Source: an uncultured Lachnospiraceae bacterium (GTDB taxonomy: Bacteria > Bacillota > Clostridia > Lachnospirales > Lachnospiraceae). Taken from it: 64,000 bases of DNA. Of the stretch, positions 51,972 to 60,456 are shown piece after piece; the first letter of the stretch is position 1; each line of letters starts with the position of its first letter. The translations under genes were made by a program, and so were the position numbers. The notes under the pieces are model-generated. The model did no database searches. It saw nothing but the letters and a program-made list of their open reading frames with translations, and was not told the origin of the DNA. The stretch is from positions 1-64,000 of the forward strand of contig CAJTUZ010000018.1 in NCBI GenBank assembly GCA_910579735.1, written 5' to 3'.

Positions 51972-53771
51972 ATGAGTGAAAGGGAGCAATTCGAGCAGGA
52001 ACAGTCACAGAGCAGCAGTCTGGTGCCGCAGTCCGAAGAGGCGGAACAGGCCGAACCGGTACAACAGTTCGAAAATAAGGCACAAACAGAACAGCAGCCT
52101 GATAGCGGAGGAGAAATAGAGGAACCGCAGCAGTCCGATAACGAAATCTATGCAACGCCGGATGTTTATCAAACGCAGTCGTTGCAGGAGATCTACCAGA
52201 CACCGGATATCGATACGGAATATCGTAATACGGGAGGATTATTTTCGGGAGAGCATTCGGATACTGACGGTCAGCCGGGTATTATGCCGTATGGAGGTGC
52301 CTCTGGGGATACCGTGCAGCCGAATCATGATACATACGGCAGTCCGCCGGGAAACAATGTTCAGGGAAACAGCATGTACGGTGCTCCGACAGGAAACAAT
52401 GCATACGGAAACAACACGTACGGCGTCCCGACAGAAGGATATGCCGGCGGAAATGCAGCATACGGCGTCCCGACAGGAAACGATATTCAGGGAAACAATA
52501 TGTACGGCGCTCCGACAGGAAGCAACGTATACGGAAATATGCCAAACGGCGCTCCGGCAGGGAACAATGCTTACGGAAATATGCCAAATGGCGCTCCGGC
52601 AGGGAATGATCCTTACGGGAATATGCAGCCGGGCAGTAATACATACGGTAAGAAAGAGCATGGAAACAACCAATATAGAAATGATCAGTATGGCAGTAAT
52701 TACGGGAATAATCCTTATGGAAATCCGTATGGCCCGGATTCTTACGGCTATAACCCGTACAGTCCTTATGCCGTACCGCCCCGGAAAAAGAACACCGGAC
52801 TGATTATCGGCGTTATCATCGGTATTTCACTTCTTTTTTTGACCGCGGTGTTTGCGCTGATCGGTCATGCTCTGGGTGTTATTTTCGAAAAGGAAAAAGG
52901 CTATGAGGATGAACGGGTAGACGATTCCTATCGTGATTATGATGAGGCAGATCGCTTCGAAGAGCAGGAAGAAGAGGATGACGCGGGCAGGCGGCGTGAT
53001 GATCATAATGACTATGACGATTATGACAGAGACTACTTTGATGATCATAATGACTATGATGATTATGACAGAGACTACTTTTATGACGATTATGACGACT
53101 TCGATTACGATGATGATGAATATTACAACTATGATGATGACGAGTATTATACCCTGCATGATGATATAAAAGATCTTTCTTATTCGATTGACTGGAATTA
53201 TTGGGAGTATGAAGAGGGCGGCGATAACGTCATGATCGCGGTAGAATATCCCGAGGTAGTAGGAGGACGCATACCGAACAGAGATTGGATCAATGACGCC
53301 CTGAAATCGGAAATTTCTTTTTTTACCGACTATTATGAACAGGAATATTCTAAATATATAGAAGAAGGCAGCAGCTATTTCTATGTTTCCGCAGTGGGTT
53401 ATGTGACCTATATGAGTGAGGATATTTTGAGCGTTGTATTTTCCGAAACCGTTTATTCGGATTATTACGATTCTATCACGCTCTATTGCATTAATATCGA
53501 TTTGGAAAACGGGGTTGTTTTGGAGAATACGGATATTCTTTCCGTGGATGATGATTTTTCCGTAGATTTCAGATACAGAAGCCAGAAACAGAACGGCAGT
53601 GTCGATGCATTAGACCGGTTATCCGATCAGGAGATCACACAGATGTTTATGACTCCGGGGAACTTGATCGTATTTTATACACCGCAGGGAATGGAGATCG
53701 GCCTGAACCATGACGAGGGTTATGTAACGGTCACCTACCATGAATATGAGGATTATTTGAAAACTTTCTAA
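51972..53771 (+). CDS. Repeat-rich membrane protein with DUF3298/RsiV-like C-terminal domain
   Basis: A 599-residue bitopic protein. Residues 1-110: acidic Gln/Glu-rich. About 110-270: Gly/Asn/Tyr/Pro repeats (MYGAPTGNN-type units). One membrane helix at about 276-305 (TGLIIGVIIGISLLFLTAVF). About 320-400: extremely acidic Asp/Tyr stretch including a 14-residue exact repeat. About 400-599: a domain resembling DUF3298/DUF4163 (EYPEVVGGRIPNRDWINDAL; NIDLENGVVLENTDIL; IVFYTPQGMEIG). So the repeats are cytoplasmic and the acidic part extracellular. Function unknown; it may bind cations or sense the wall. It lies between cinA and recA. Confidence 0.8.
   Translation: MSEREQFEQEQSQSSSLVPQSEEAEQAEPVQQFENKAQTEQQPDSGGEIEEPQQSDNEIYATPDVYQTQSLQEIYQTPDIDTEYRNTGGLFSGEHSDTDGQPGIMPYGGASGDTVQPNHDTYGSPPGNNVQGNSMYGAPTGNNAYGNNTYGVPTEGYAGGNAAYGVPTGNDIQGNNMYGAPTGSNVYGNMPNGAPAGNNAYGNMPNGAPAGNDPYGNMQPGSNTYGKKEHGNNQYRNDQYGSNYGNNPYGNPYGPDSYGYNPYSPYAVPPRKKNTGLIIGVIIGISLLFLTAVFALIGHALGVIFEKEKGYEDERVDDSYRDYDEADRFEEQEEEDDAGRRRDDHNDYDDYDRDYFDDHNDYDDYDRDYFYDDYDDFDYDDDEYYNYDDDEYYTLHDDIKDLSYSIDWNYWEYEEGGDNVMIAVEYPEVVGGRIPNRDWINDALKSEISFFTDYYEQEYSKYIEEGSSYFYVSAVGYVTYMSEDILSVVFSETVYSDYYDSITLYCINIDLENGVVLENTDILSVDDDFSVDFRYRSQKQNGSVDALDRLSDQEITQMFMTPGNLIVFYTPQGMEIGLNHDEGYVTVTYHEYEDYLKTF
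52313..52640 (+). repeat. In-frame coding repeats (Gly/Asn/Tyr-rich)
   Basis: About seven degenerate units with cores such as TACGGCGTCCCGACAGGAAA and AATATGCCAAACGGCGCTCC, encoding YG(A/V)PTGN and NMPNGAPAGN. Copies near 52541 and 52586 are nearly identical (45-base period), suggesting recent expansion or contraction. Confidence 0.7.
52998..53081 (+). repeat. 42-bp tandem duplication encoding Asp/Tyr-rich repeats
   Basis: Two head-to-tail 42-base copies (52998-53039 and 53040-53081) differ at one base and encode DDHNDYDDYDRDYF twice. Exact in-frame duplication. Confidence 0.9.
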
Positions 53772-53979
53772 AAATTTAACGGAGCGTCTTTTCTCTTTGC
53801 ATAGTATTTCATTACGGAAAGGCGCTCTGTCAAATATTCTGCTTTGCATATCCGGCGTCTCGCCAATTTTTCAAAGCAAAAAAATAAAAAAAAAGGGAGG
53901 GATGCATAAAGGGATGTTTATTGGACTTTATACATGATAAAATAGCAGTAACTTATGAAGCGGCTGTGAAAAGAAAATG
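53772..53979. other. Intergenic region upstream of the recA promoter
   Basis: No gene. A GU-rich hairpin joins GAGCGTCTTTTC (near 53782) with GGAAAGGCGCTC (near 53817) but has no T-run. An A-rich tract with GGGAGGG followed by an 11-codon ATG frame (53901 on) could be a leader peptide; evidence is weak. Confidence 0.35.
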
Positions 53980-54027
53980 TTGACAAAATCGAACATTTGT
54001 TTTATTCTTGAATGAGAACGGATGTTC
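53980..54027 (+). promoter_or_regulatory. SOS-controlled recA promoter with two LexA boxes
   Basis: TTGACA (53980-53985), 17-base spacer, TATTCT (54003-54008). Two Gram-positive SOS boxes of the type GAAC-N4-GTTC: GAACATTTGTTT (53991-54002, inside the spacer) and a perfect GAACGGATGTTC (54016-54027, at about the start site). LexA binding would block polymerase. Confidence 0.85.
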
Positions 54028-54029
54028 TG

Positions 54030-54070
54030 GTGCGAAAAGAAGATTTGCGTGGAAAATAAATTTTTCGCAC
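54030..54070 (+). other. recA leader hairpin
   Basis: GTGCGAAAA (54030-54038) and TTTTCGCAC (54062-54070) form a 9-bp perfect stem at the start of the recA leader, just upstream of the repeated leader element. Confidence 0.6.
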
Positions 54071-54079
54071 GTGAATCTG

Positions 54080-54135
54080 TGCCGACGCTGACAGCGTTTT
54101 GGCAGCAAATATCGCAGGCTGAGAGAAAGGTATGG
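54080..54135 (+). promoter_or_regulatory. Repeated leader element, copy C (recA)
   Basis: TGCC, hairpin ACGCT-GAC-AGCGT (54085-54097), GGCAGCAAAT (54101-54110), CGCAGGCTGA (54113-54122) and AGAAAGGTATGG (54124-54135). TGCC and GGCA can close an outer stem. AGAAAGG lies 13 bases before ATG 54144. Confidence 0.65.
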
Positions 54136-54143
54136 TAATTAAA

Positions 54144-55253
54144 ATGGAAAGAGAAGAAAAATTAAAAGCATTGGACGCTGCTATTGGGCAGATAGAGAGA
54201 CAGTTTGGAAAGGGTGCGGTCATGAAGTTAGGCGATCCGGCTGCACAGATGAATGTAGAGACGATACCGACGGGTTCTTTAAGTCTGGATATCGCTTTGG
54301 GACTTGGCGGAATTCCCAAGGGAAGAATCATAGAGATATACGGCCCGGAATCCAGTGGTAAAACGACGGTTACCCTGCATATGGTAGCCGAAGTACAAAG
54401 ACGCGGCGGCATTGCCGGTTTTATCGACGCGGAACATGCGCTGGATCCCGTTTATGCGAAAAATATCGGTGTTGATGTAGACAATTTATATATTTCACAG
54501 CCGGATAACGGAGAACAGGCCTTGGAAATTACGGAGACAATGGTACGTTCAGGAGCGATCGATATCGTTGTGGTAGACTCTGTTGCGGCGCTTGTTCCCA
54601 AGGCCGAGATCGATGGAGACATGGGAGATTCTCATGTCGGACTGCAGGCGAGGCTGATGTCTCAGGCACTTCGTAAACTGACGGGTGTCATCAGCAAATC
54701 CAACTGTACGGTAGTCTTTATCAATCAGCTTCGTGAGAAAGTGGGTGTCATGTTCGGGAATCCGGAGACGACTACCGGCGGCCGCGCATTGAAATTCTAT
54801 TCTTCCGTCAGACTGGATGTCAGAAGGATAGAAGCATTAAAACAGGGCGGAGAAGTGATCGGCAACAGAACAAGGGTCAAAGTCGTAAAAAATAAGATTG
54901 CGCCGCCGTTTAAAGAGGCGGAATTTGACATTATGTTCGGGGAAGGTATCTCCTGTGTCGGCGATATACTCGATCTGGCCGCTGAAAACGGCATTATCAG
55001 TAAGAGCGGTGCATGGTATGCTTACGGCGGAAATAAGATTGGCCAGGGCAGAGAGAATGCCAAACAGTATTTGAAAGACAATCCGGCAATATGTGATGAA
55101 GTGGAACTGAAGGTACGGGAGTTGTTTAATCTGGAAATACCGGAACAGGCGGACAAGGCCGCACCGGGTGGTGAGAAGCCTGCCAAGGAGGGCGCTGCCA
55201 AAGAGAAAACGAAGGCGTCAAAGGATAAAGCCGACGCAGCGTCTTTGACATAA
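54144..55253 (+). CDS. recA: Recombinase RecA
   Basis: A 369-residue RecA: Walker A GPESSGKTT (about 63-71), IDAEHALDP, VVDSVAALVPKAEIDGDMGDSH (in parts), loop L1/L2 NQLREKVGVMFGNPETTTGG, and the core C-terminal domain. The tail after about 335 is Lys/Ala-rich (EKPAKEGAAKEKTKASKDKA) where most RecA proteins have an acidic tail. ATG 54144 starts the usual MEREEKLKALD; ATG 54132 would add four residues but abuts the AGAAAGG box. Followed by recX. Confidence 0.97.
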   Translation: MEREEKLKALDAAIGQIERQFGKGAVMKLGDPAAQMNVETIPTGSLSLDIALGLGGIPKGRIIEIYGPESSGKTTVTLHMVAEVQRRGGIAGFIDAEHALDPVYAKNIGVDVDNLYISQPDNGEQALEITETMVRSGAIDIVVVDSVAALVPKAEIDGDMGDSHVGLQARLMSQALRKLTGVISKSNCTVVFINQLREKVGVMFGNPETTTGGRALKFYSSVRLDVRRIEALKQGGEVIGNRTRVKVVKNKIAPPFKEAEFDIMFGEGISCVGDILDLAAENGIISKSGAWYAYGGNKIGQGRENAKQYLKDNPAICDEVELKVRELFNLEIPEQADKAAPGGEKPAKEGAAKEKTKASKDKADAASLT

Positions 55254-55277
55254 GCAGAGGATGGAATCAGAAAGCAT

Positions 55278-55895
55278 ATGATGATAACAGAGATAACCGC
55301 GATTACGAAGTCGAGATTCCGTGTCGTCCTGGATGGAGAGATGACATTTGTACTATACAAAGGAGAACTGCGGCGCTTTCATATGAAGCAGGGAGAAGAA
55401 CTGACGGAAGATGCATACAGGAGCATTTTTCATGAAATTCTGCCCAAAAGAGCGAAACTGCGGTCTATGAACCTGTTAAAGGTCAAAGACTATACAAGAA
55501 AGCAGCTTGCAGATAAACTGAAGCAGGGAGGATATCCCCAGGATATTATCGAGACGGCTGTAGCATATGTGGAATCTTACGGCTATATAGATGATGAAAG
55601 GTATGCCAGAAGCTTTATCGAGTACCATATGCAGAATAAAAGCCGAAGGCGTATTGAGAACGATCTGCAGCAAAAGGGAATCGGCAGGGAACTGATTGTA
55701 AAAATTTTCGATGAATTAAAAGAAGAGGGACAGGAAATAGATGAAATTACTATGATCCGGAATCTTCTTGTGAAAAAAAATTTTCGCGCGCAGGACGCAA
55801 CTTATGTGGAAAAACAGAAAATGTGCGGTTTTCTTTACCGGAAGGGATTTCACACGGACGTAATCTCCAGAGCACTTCTACTTGACATAACATAA
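55278..55895 (+). CDS. recX: Regulatory protein RecX
   Basis: A 205-residue three-helix-repeat protein (LLKVKDYTRKQLADKLKQGGY, AVAYVESYGYIDDERYARSF in parts, KSRRRIENDLQQKGI). RecX modulates RecA filaments. The first 60 residues form a small N-terminal domain common in Clostridia. 24 bases after recA, hence co-induced by DNA damage. Confidence 0.93.
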   Translation: MMITEITAITKSRFRVVLDGEMTFVLYKGELRRFHMKQGEELTEDAYRSIFHEILPKRAKLRSMNLLKVKDYTRKQLADKLKQGGYPQDIIETAVAYVESYGYIDDERYARSFIEYHMQNKSRRRIENDLQQKGIGRELIVKIFDELKEEGQEIDEITMIRNLLVKKNFRAQDATYVEKQKMCGFLYRKGFHTDVISRALLLDIT

Positions 55896-55987
55896 TTTTA
55901 GAGGTAGAATTAGATTGTTGTAATTTGCTAATTAGAATGTTTTTGCACATACATTCTATTATAGATATGTACAATGAAAATTTAATA

Positions 55988-56000
55988 AGGAGGTGCTCCT
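55988..56000 (+). promoter_or_regulatory. Ribosome binding site of rny inside a small hairpin
   Basis: AGGAG-GTG-CTCCT can fold so that the AGGAGG site of rny is paired with the bases between it and the ATG at 56005. This could lower or regulate initiation. Confidence 0.4.
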
Positions 56001-56004
56001 GTAA

Positions 56005-57552
56005 ATGCTTGATATTGTGATAGCAGTAGGCATCACATTGCTCGTATCGATTCCGGCCACCGCAGCTATAGCGACCAATTATCGTAAAAAGGTAGTGGAA
56101 GCCAAGCTTGGTAACGCAGATGAGAAGGCGAGAGAGATTATCGATGAAGCACTGAAAACGGCTGAAACGAAGAAGCGCGAAGCGTTACTTGAAGCAAAAG
56201 AAGAAACGATCCATGGGAAGAATGAGCTGGATAAAGAAATCAAGGAACGTCGGGCTGAGGCGCAGCGGTATGAGCGCAGGGTTCAGCAGAAGGAAGAGAA
56301 CATCGATAAAAAAGCGGATGCTATTGAAAAGAAGGAAGCAAGTCTGGCAGCGAGAGAAGAATCTCTTGCCAAACAGCGAGAAGAGATTGCAAAGTTAAAC
56401 GAGCAAAGATTACAGGAACTGGAACGAATCTCAGGTTTAACCTCCGAACAAGCAAAAGATTATTTGATGAAAATTGTTGAAGATGAAGTGAAACATGAAG
56501 CCGCTGTAATGATCAAGGAAGTAGAAAGCAGGGCGAAGGAAGAAGCAGATAAGAAGGCGAAGGAATATGTAGTTACGGCGATCCAGAAATGCGCCGCAGA
56601 TCATGTCTCCGAAACAACAATATCTGTTGTACAGCTTCCGAATGACGAGATGAAGGGAAGAATCATCGGTAGAGAGGGACGTAACATCAGGACGCTCGAA
56701 ACGATGACAGGTGTTGATCTGATCATAGACGATACACCGGAAGCAGTTATCTTATCAGGATTTGACCCGATTCGTCGTGAGGTGGCAAGAATTGCGCTTG
56801 AGAAACTGATCGTAGACGGACGTATCCATCCGGCAAGGATCGAGGAAATGGTGGAAAAGGCGCAGAAAGAAGTAGAAGTAATGATAAAAGAAGAAGGTGA
56901 AGCCGCTACGCTGGAAGTTGGTGTACATGGTATTCATCCTGAACTGATCAGATTGCTTGGTAAGATGAAATTTAGAACCAGTTATGGTCAGAATGCTTTA
57001 AAACATTCGATAGAAGTAGCGCAGTTATCAGGCCTTCTGGCGGCAGAAATGGGTCTGGATGTCAGAGTGGCGAAACGGGCGGGACTTCTGCATGATATCG
57101 GTAAAGCGGTTGATCATGAAATGGAAGGTTCTCATATTCAGTTAGGTGTAGAGCTTTGTAGAAAATATAAAGAATCACCTATTGTTATCAATGCAGTAGA
57201 GTCTCATCATGGTGATGTTGAGCCTCAGACATTGATCGCATGTCTGGTACAGGCTGCAGATACGATATCTGCTGCAAGACCGGGTGCAAGAAGAGAAACG
57301 TTAGAAACATATACAAGCAGGTTAAAACAATTAGAAGACATTACAAACAATTTCAAAGGTGTTGATAAATCTTTTGCTATTCAGGCAGGTAGAGAGATTC
57401 GTGTTATGGTAGTTCCGGAACAGATTACAGATGCGGACATGATATTGCTCGCAAGAGATATTTCCAAACAGATTGAAGCTGAGTTGGAGTATCCCGGACA
57501 GATCAAAGTCAATGTAATCCGTGAAAGCCGCGTTATCGACTATGCTAAATAG
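56005..57552 (+). CDS. rny: Ribonuclease Y
   Basis: A 515-residue membrane-anchored endoribonuclease that initiates mRNA decay. N-terminal helix (VIAVGITLLVSIPATAAIA), coiled coil about 30-190, KH domain (MKGRIIGREGRNIRTLETMTG, in parts), HD domain with LLHDIGKAVDHE (about 360) and the C-terminal RNase Y domain. Length and order match. Strong site AAGGAGGTG upstream. Confidence 0.97.
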   Translation: MLDIVIAVGITLLVSIPATAAIATNYRKKVVEAKLGNADEKAREIIDEALKTAETKKREALLEAKEETIHGKNELDKEIKERRAEAQRYERRVQQKEENIDKKADAIEKKEASLAAREESLAKQREEIAKLNEQRLQELERISGLTSEQAKDYLMKIVEDEVKHEAAVMIKEVESRAKEEADKKAKEYVVTAIQKCAADHVSETTISVVQLPNDEMKGRIIGREGRNIRTLETMTGVDLIIDDTPEAVILSGFDPIRREVARIALEKLIVDGRIHPARIEEMVEKAQKEVEVMIKEEGEAATLEVGVHGIHPELIRLLGKMKFRTSYGQNALKHSIEVAQLSGLLAAEMGLDVRVAKRAGLLHDIGKAVDHEMEGSHIQLGVELCRKYKESPIVINAVESHHGDVEPQTLIACLVQAADTISAARPGARRETLETYTSRLKQLEDITNNFKGVDKSFAIQAGREIRVMVVPEQITDADMILLARDISKQIEAELEYPGQIKVNVIRESRVIDYAK

Positions 57553-57557
57553 TGCTT

Positions 57558-57590
57558 AAAACTCTGTGGAGAAATCTACAGAGTTTTTTT
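57558..57590 (+). terminator. Rho-independent terminator of rny
   Basis: AAAACTCTGT (57558-57567) with ACAGAGTTTT (57578-57587), ten base pairs, then more T. Confidence 0.92.
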
Positions 57591-57626
57591 GTGCGGAGAA
57601 TTTGGCAATATTTTTTCGGTTTATGC

Positions 57627-57655
57627 TTGTTTTCCGAAAAAGTTTGTAGTAGAAT
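57627..57655 (+). promoter_or_regulatory. Promoter of the aminotransferase-NUDIX pair
   Basis: TTGTTT (57627-57632), 17-base spacer, TAGAAT (57650-57655), about 50 bases before the start codon. Confidence 0.5.
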
Positions 57656-57706
57656 AATTGACGGTGTATGATTGTATACAATTATGCAGGACTGGAGGAG
57701 AAAATT

Positions 57707-58999
57707 ATGAAGCCATACAAAGAGATGAGTAAAGAAGAATTGATATTATTAAAAGAAGAGCTTGAGAAAAAATTCGCCGGGGAGAAGAGTAAAGGGATCA
57801 AACTGGATATGTCCAGAGGTAAGCAGACGACAGCACAGCTTGATATGACTATGCCCATTATGGATGTTTTCAATTCCGGTTCAACGCTCCAAACACAGGA
57901 TGGATTCGACTGCAGAAATTATGGATTGCTGGAAGGCATTCCGGAAGCAAGAAAGCTGTTAGGAGACATGATGGGTGTTCCTGCACAGAATGTTCTTGTA
58001 TATGGAAACTCCAGTCTGAGCATTATGTATGATTCTATAGCGCATTCCATGACACATGGCGTTATGGGAAGTACGCCGTGGTGTAAACTGGATAAAGTAA
58101 AATTTTTATGTCCTGTTCCGGGATACGACAGACATTTTAAGATCACGGAGTATTTCGGTATTGAAATGATCAATATACCGATGACGTCCGATGGACCGGA
58201 TATGGATCTGGTAGAGAAATATGTGAATGAAGACGAGGCAGTAAAGGGAATCTGGTGTGTGCCGAAATATTCCAATCCGCAGGGATTTTCTTATTCGGAT
58301 GAAACCGTAAGAAGATTCGCAGCGCTGAAACCGGCAGCCGAAGATTTCAGAATTTACTGGGATAACGCTTATGCGGTTCACCACTTATATGAAGACAAAC
58401 AGGACAGTATACTGGAGATTTTAAGCGAATGCGAAAAGGCGGGCAATCCTGATATCGTTTTTGAATTCTGTTCAACGTCCAAGGTAAGTTTTGCAGGCGG
58501 CGGTATAGCCGGAATGGCTTCCTCTTTGGCAAACCTGGAATATATTAAGGAGTTTATGACGGTATTGACAATCGGCTATGATAAGGTCAACCAGCTGCGC
58601 CATGTCAGATATTTTAAGGACATGGATGGTATTTCGGAGCATATGAAGAAACACGCTGCCATTATCCGGCCTAAATTTGAAGCTGTTTTGGAGGTTCTGG
58701 ACAGAGAAATAGGCAGTCTGGAAATTGCAGAGTGGACGAAACCGGTAGGCGGATACTTCATTTCTTTTGACGCAATGGAAGGCTGTGCCAAGGCAATCGT
58801 TGCAAAATGTAAAGAAGCGGGTGTTATTCTTACCGGGGCGGGCGCGACATACCCTTACGGCAAAGATCCCAAAGACAGCAATATCCGTATTGCTCCGACA
58901 TTTCCGACGGCAGAAGAAATGGCGGCCGCAACGGATCTGTTCGTGCTTTGCGTCAAACTGGTCAGCGTAAAGAAACTGCTTGGGGAAGCGCTTTTGTAG
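57707..58999 (+). CDS. PLP-dependent class I/II aminotransferase (MocR-type fold)
   Basis: A 430-residue cytoplasmic enzyme of the aspartate-aminotransferase superfamily, nearest to the Aminotran_MocR family of stand-alone enzymes. It shows KLDMSRGKQTTAQLDMTMPI, YGNSSLSIMYDSIAHSM, WCVPKYSNPQGFSYSDETV (Asn/Pro near cofactor), DNAYAVHHLYE and the Schiff-base Lys in FCSTSKVSFAGGGIAGM. Substrate specificity cannot be read; aspartate or alanine type is likely. ATG 57707 follows TGGAGGAG. NUDIX gene 27 bases downstream. Confidence 0.92.
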   Translation: MKPYKEMSKEELILLKEELEKKFAGEKSKGIKLDMSRGKQTTAQLDMTMPIMDVFNSGSTLQTQDGFDCRNYGLLEGIPEARKLLGDMMGVPAQNVLVYGNSSLSIMYDSIAHSMTHGVMGSTPWCKLDKVKFLCPVPGYDRHFKITEYFGIEMINIPMTSDGPDMDLVEKYVNEDEAVKGIWCVPKYSNPQGFSYSDETVRRFAALKPAAEDFRIYWDNAYAVHHLYEDKQDSILEILSECEKAGNPDIVFEFCSTSKVSFAGGGIAGMASSLANLEYIKEFMTVLTIGYDKVNQLRHVRYFKDMDGISEHMKKHAAIIRPKFEAVLEVLDREIGSLEIAEWTKPVGGYFISFDAMEGCAKAIVAKCKEAGVILTGAGATYPYGKDPKDSNIRIAPTFPTAEEMAAATDLFVLCVKLVSVKKLLGEALL

Positions 59000-59026
59000 G
59001 ATTACAGGAAAGGCGGAGAGATCATT

Positions 59027-59560
59027 ATGGAGAAGTGTGAACGTCTTGAAAGAACATTGGTATATAAAGGTGTAATCATTGATTTTTATCAGGATACGGT
59101 GAAAGTGCCAAACGGCAATATCGTAAAATGGGATTTCATCGGTCACAAAGGCGCTGCGGCCGTTGTGGCCGTCAATGAAGAAGGAAAGCTGCTCATGGTG
59201 CGCCAGTACCGGAATGCGCTTGACCGGGAAACATTGGAAATTCCCGCGGGAGCCTTAGACAGTGCCGATGAGCCGACGCATATTGCGGCGGCCAGGGAAT
59301 TACAGGAAGAGACAGGATACAGCGCCGGGAAAATGGAGCTGTTGATGTCCTTACGGACGACGGTTGCTTTTTGTAATGAAAAGATCGACGTTTATGTTGC
59401 CACGGACTTAAAACCGGGGAAGCAGCATCTGGACGAAGACGAATCGATTGACGTGGAAGCTCACGATATCGAAGAACTGATACAGATGATCTATGACTGT
59501 AAGATTCAGGACAGTAAGACCGTGGCGGCGATCATGGCTTATAAAAATAAATATTGTTGA
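59027..59560 (+). CDS. nudF: NUDIX hydrolase, ADP-ribose pyrophosphatase type
   Basis: A 177-residue enzyme with a complete Nudix box G-x5-E-x7-REUxEExGU (from GALDSADE to REL then EETG, about 84-106), preceded by MVRQYRNALDRETLEIPAG, which is typical of ADP-ribose pyrophosphatases. It hydrolyses ADP-ribose to AMP and ribose-5-phosphate. Follows the aminotransferase in one operon. Confidence 0.92.
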   Translation: MEKCERLERTLVYKGVIIDFYQDTVKVPNGNIVKWDFIGHKGAAAVVAVNEEGKLLMVRQYRNALDRETLEIPAGALDSADEPTHIAAARELQEETGYSAGKMELLMSLRTTVAFCNEKIDVYVATDLKPGKQHLDEDESIDVEAHDIEELIQMIYDCKIQDSKTVAAIMAYKNKYC

Positions 59561-59647
59561 TAAATTGCAGCATCATATACTGCATATTGTGCGTATATAC
59601 TTCCTTTTCCCAACATATATTTAGTTAGTCGGAAAGAGGGAGTGTAT

Positions 59648-60253
59648 ATGCTGACAAGGCAAATGAATAAAGGCGGTTATTATTTGTTGTATTTGTTTAT
59701 GATAGGGTTATTTCTGGGTATCTTACTCGTTAATATCCGATATGATATCTGGACGGGAGAAGATGGCCTTTTAAATGCGGAAATGATGAAACGCCTGCAA
59801 AACAGTGAATTAAATGGAAATTATCTCTTTGGTTATATTGTCAAGCACAGAGTATCGACCGTATTGGTGATCGGTATGCTTGCTTCGACAATGATAGGAC
59901 TTCCGATCGTATGCGGATATGTCTGTTATCTTGGGATCAGCGCCGGCTGTATCCTGACGGTAGCAGTGGTTCGTTATGGCATCAGGGGTCTTTTTTTCAT
60001 GGCGGCAAGTATCTTTCCCCAGGGTTTTTTACTGATACCGGGTTATTTTCTGCTGCTGCAGTGGGGACTTGACTGTCATAGGGAACTTTATGGCAGGGTA
60101 GATGGACTGGATGGACGATATCTGGCGGGAAGCCAGTTTATTGTGCGGAAAGGAATGAAACTTCTTGGGATCCTTCTTATCATCATTTCAGGCTGTGTGG
60201 TGGAGAGTTATGTAAACCCCAAAATCGTTCATTTTATATTGAAGATTTTTTAA
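59648..60253 (+). CDS. spoIIM: Stage II sporulation protein M-like membrane protein
   Basis: A 201-residue protein with about five membrane helices and the DUF95/SpoIIM pattern: FMIGLFLGILLVNI, VLVIGMLASTMIGLPIVCGYVCYLGISAG (in parts) and FPQGFLLIPGYFLLL in place of the usual PHG...E motif. SpoIIM works with SpoIID and SpoIIP in septal peptidoglycan degradation during engulfment. ATG 59648 has GAAAGAGGGAG 7 bases upstream. It precedes xerD as in Bacillus. ATCATATA near 59571 and GTATATAC near 59592 loosely resemble a sigma-E promoter. Confidence 0.85.
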   Translation: MLTRQMNKGGYYLLYLFMIGLFLGILLVNIRYDIWTGEDGLLNAEMMKRLQNSELNGNYLFGYIVKHRVSTVLVIGMLASTMIGLPIVCGYVCYLGISAGCILTVAVVRYGIRGLFFMAASIFPQGFLLIPGYFLLLQWGLDCHRELYGRVDGLDGRYLAGSQFIVRKGMKLLGILLIIISGCVVESYVNPKIVHFILKIF

Positions 60254-60366
60254 TTTTTTTTCCGATATTTTTTCAAGATATGGTAGACATAAAATATGAT
60301 GCTGACGATATGTTGTGTTTTGGCAGGAATATGCTGAAAACGCCCGAAAAATCGGGAAAAATCCAT
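60254..60366. other. AT-rich intergenic stretch
   Basis: Contains T-runs directly after spoIIM but no clear stem for a terminator; nothing else supported. Confidence 0.4.
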
Positions 60367-60395
60367 TTGCTTTTCGGAAGAATTCTGCTTATAAT
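60367..60395 (+). promoter_or_regulatory. Promoter of xerD
   Basis: TTGCTT (60367-60372), 17-base spacer, TATAAT (60390-60395), about 60 bases before the start codon. Confidence 0.65.
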
Positions 60396-60456
60396 ATTAA
60401 AGTGATGGTGGTTTCAGCAACATAAAACCATATGTCAAGGAAGGGTTTCCGGGTAG

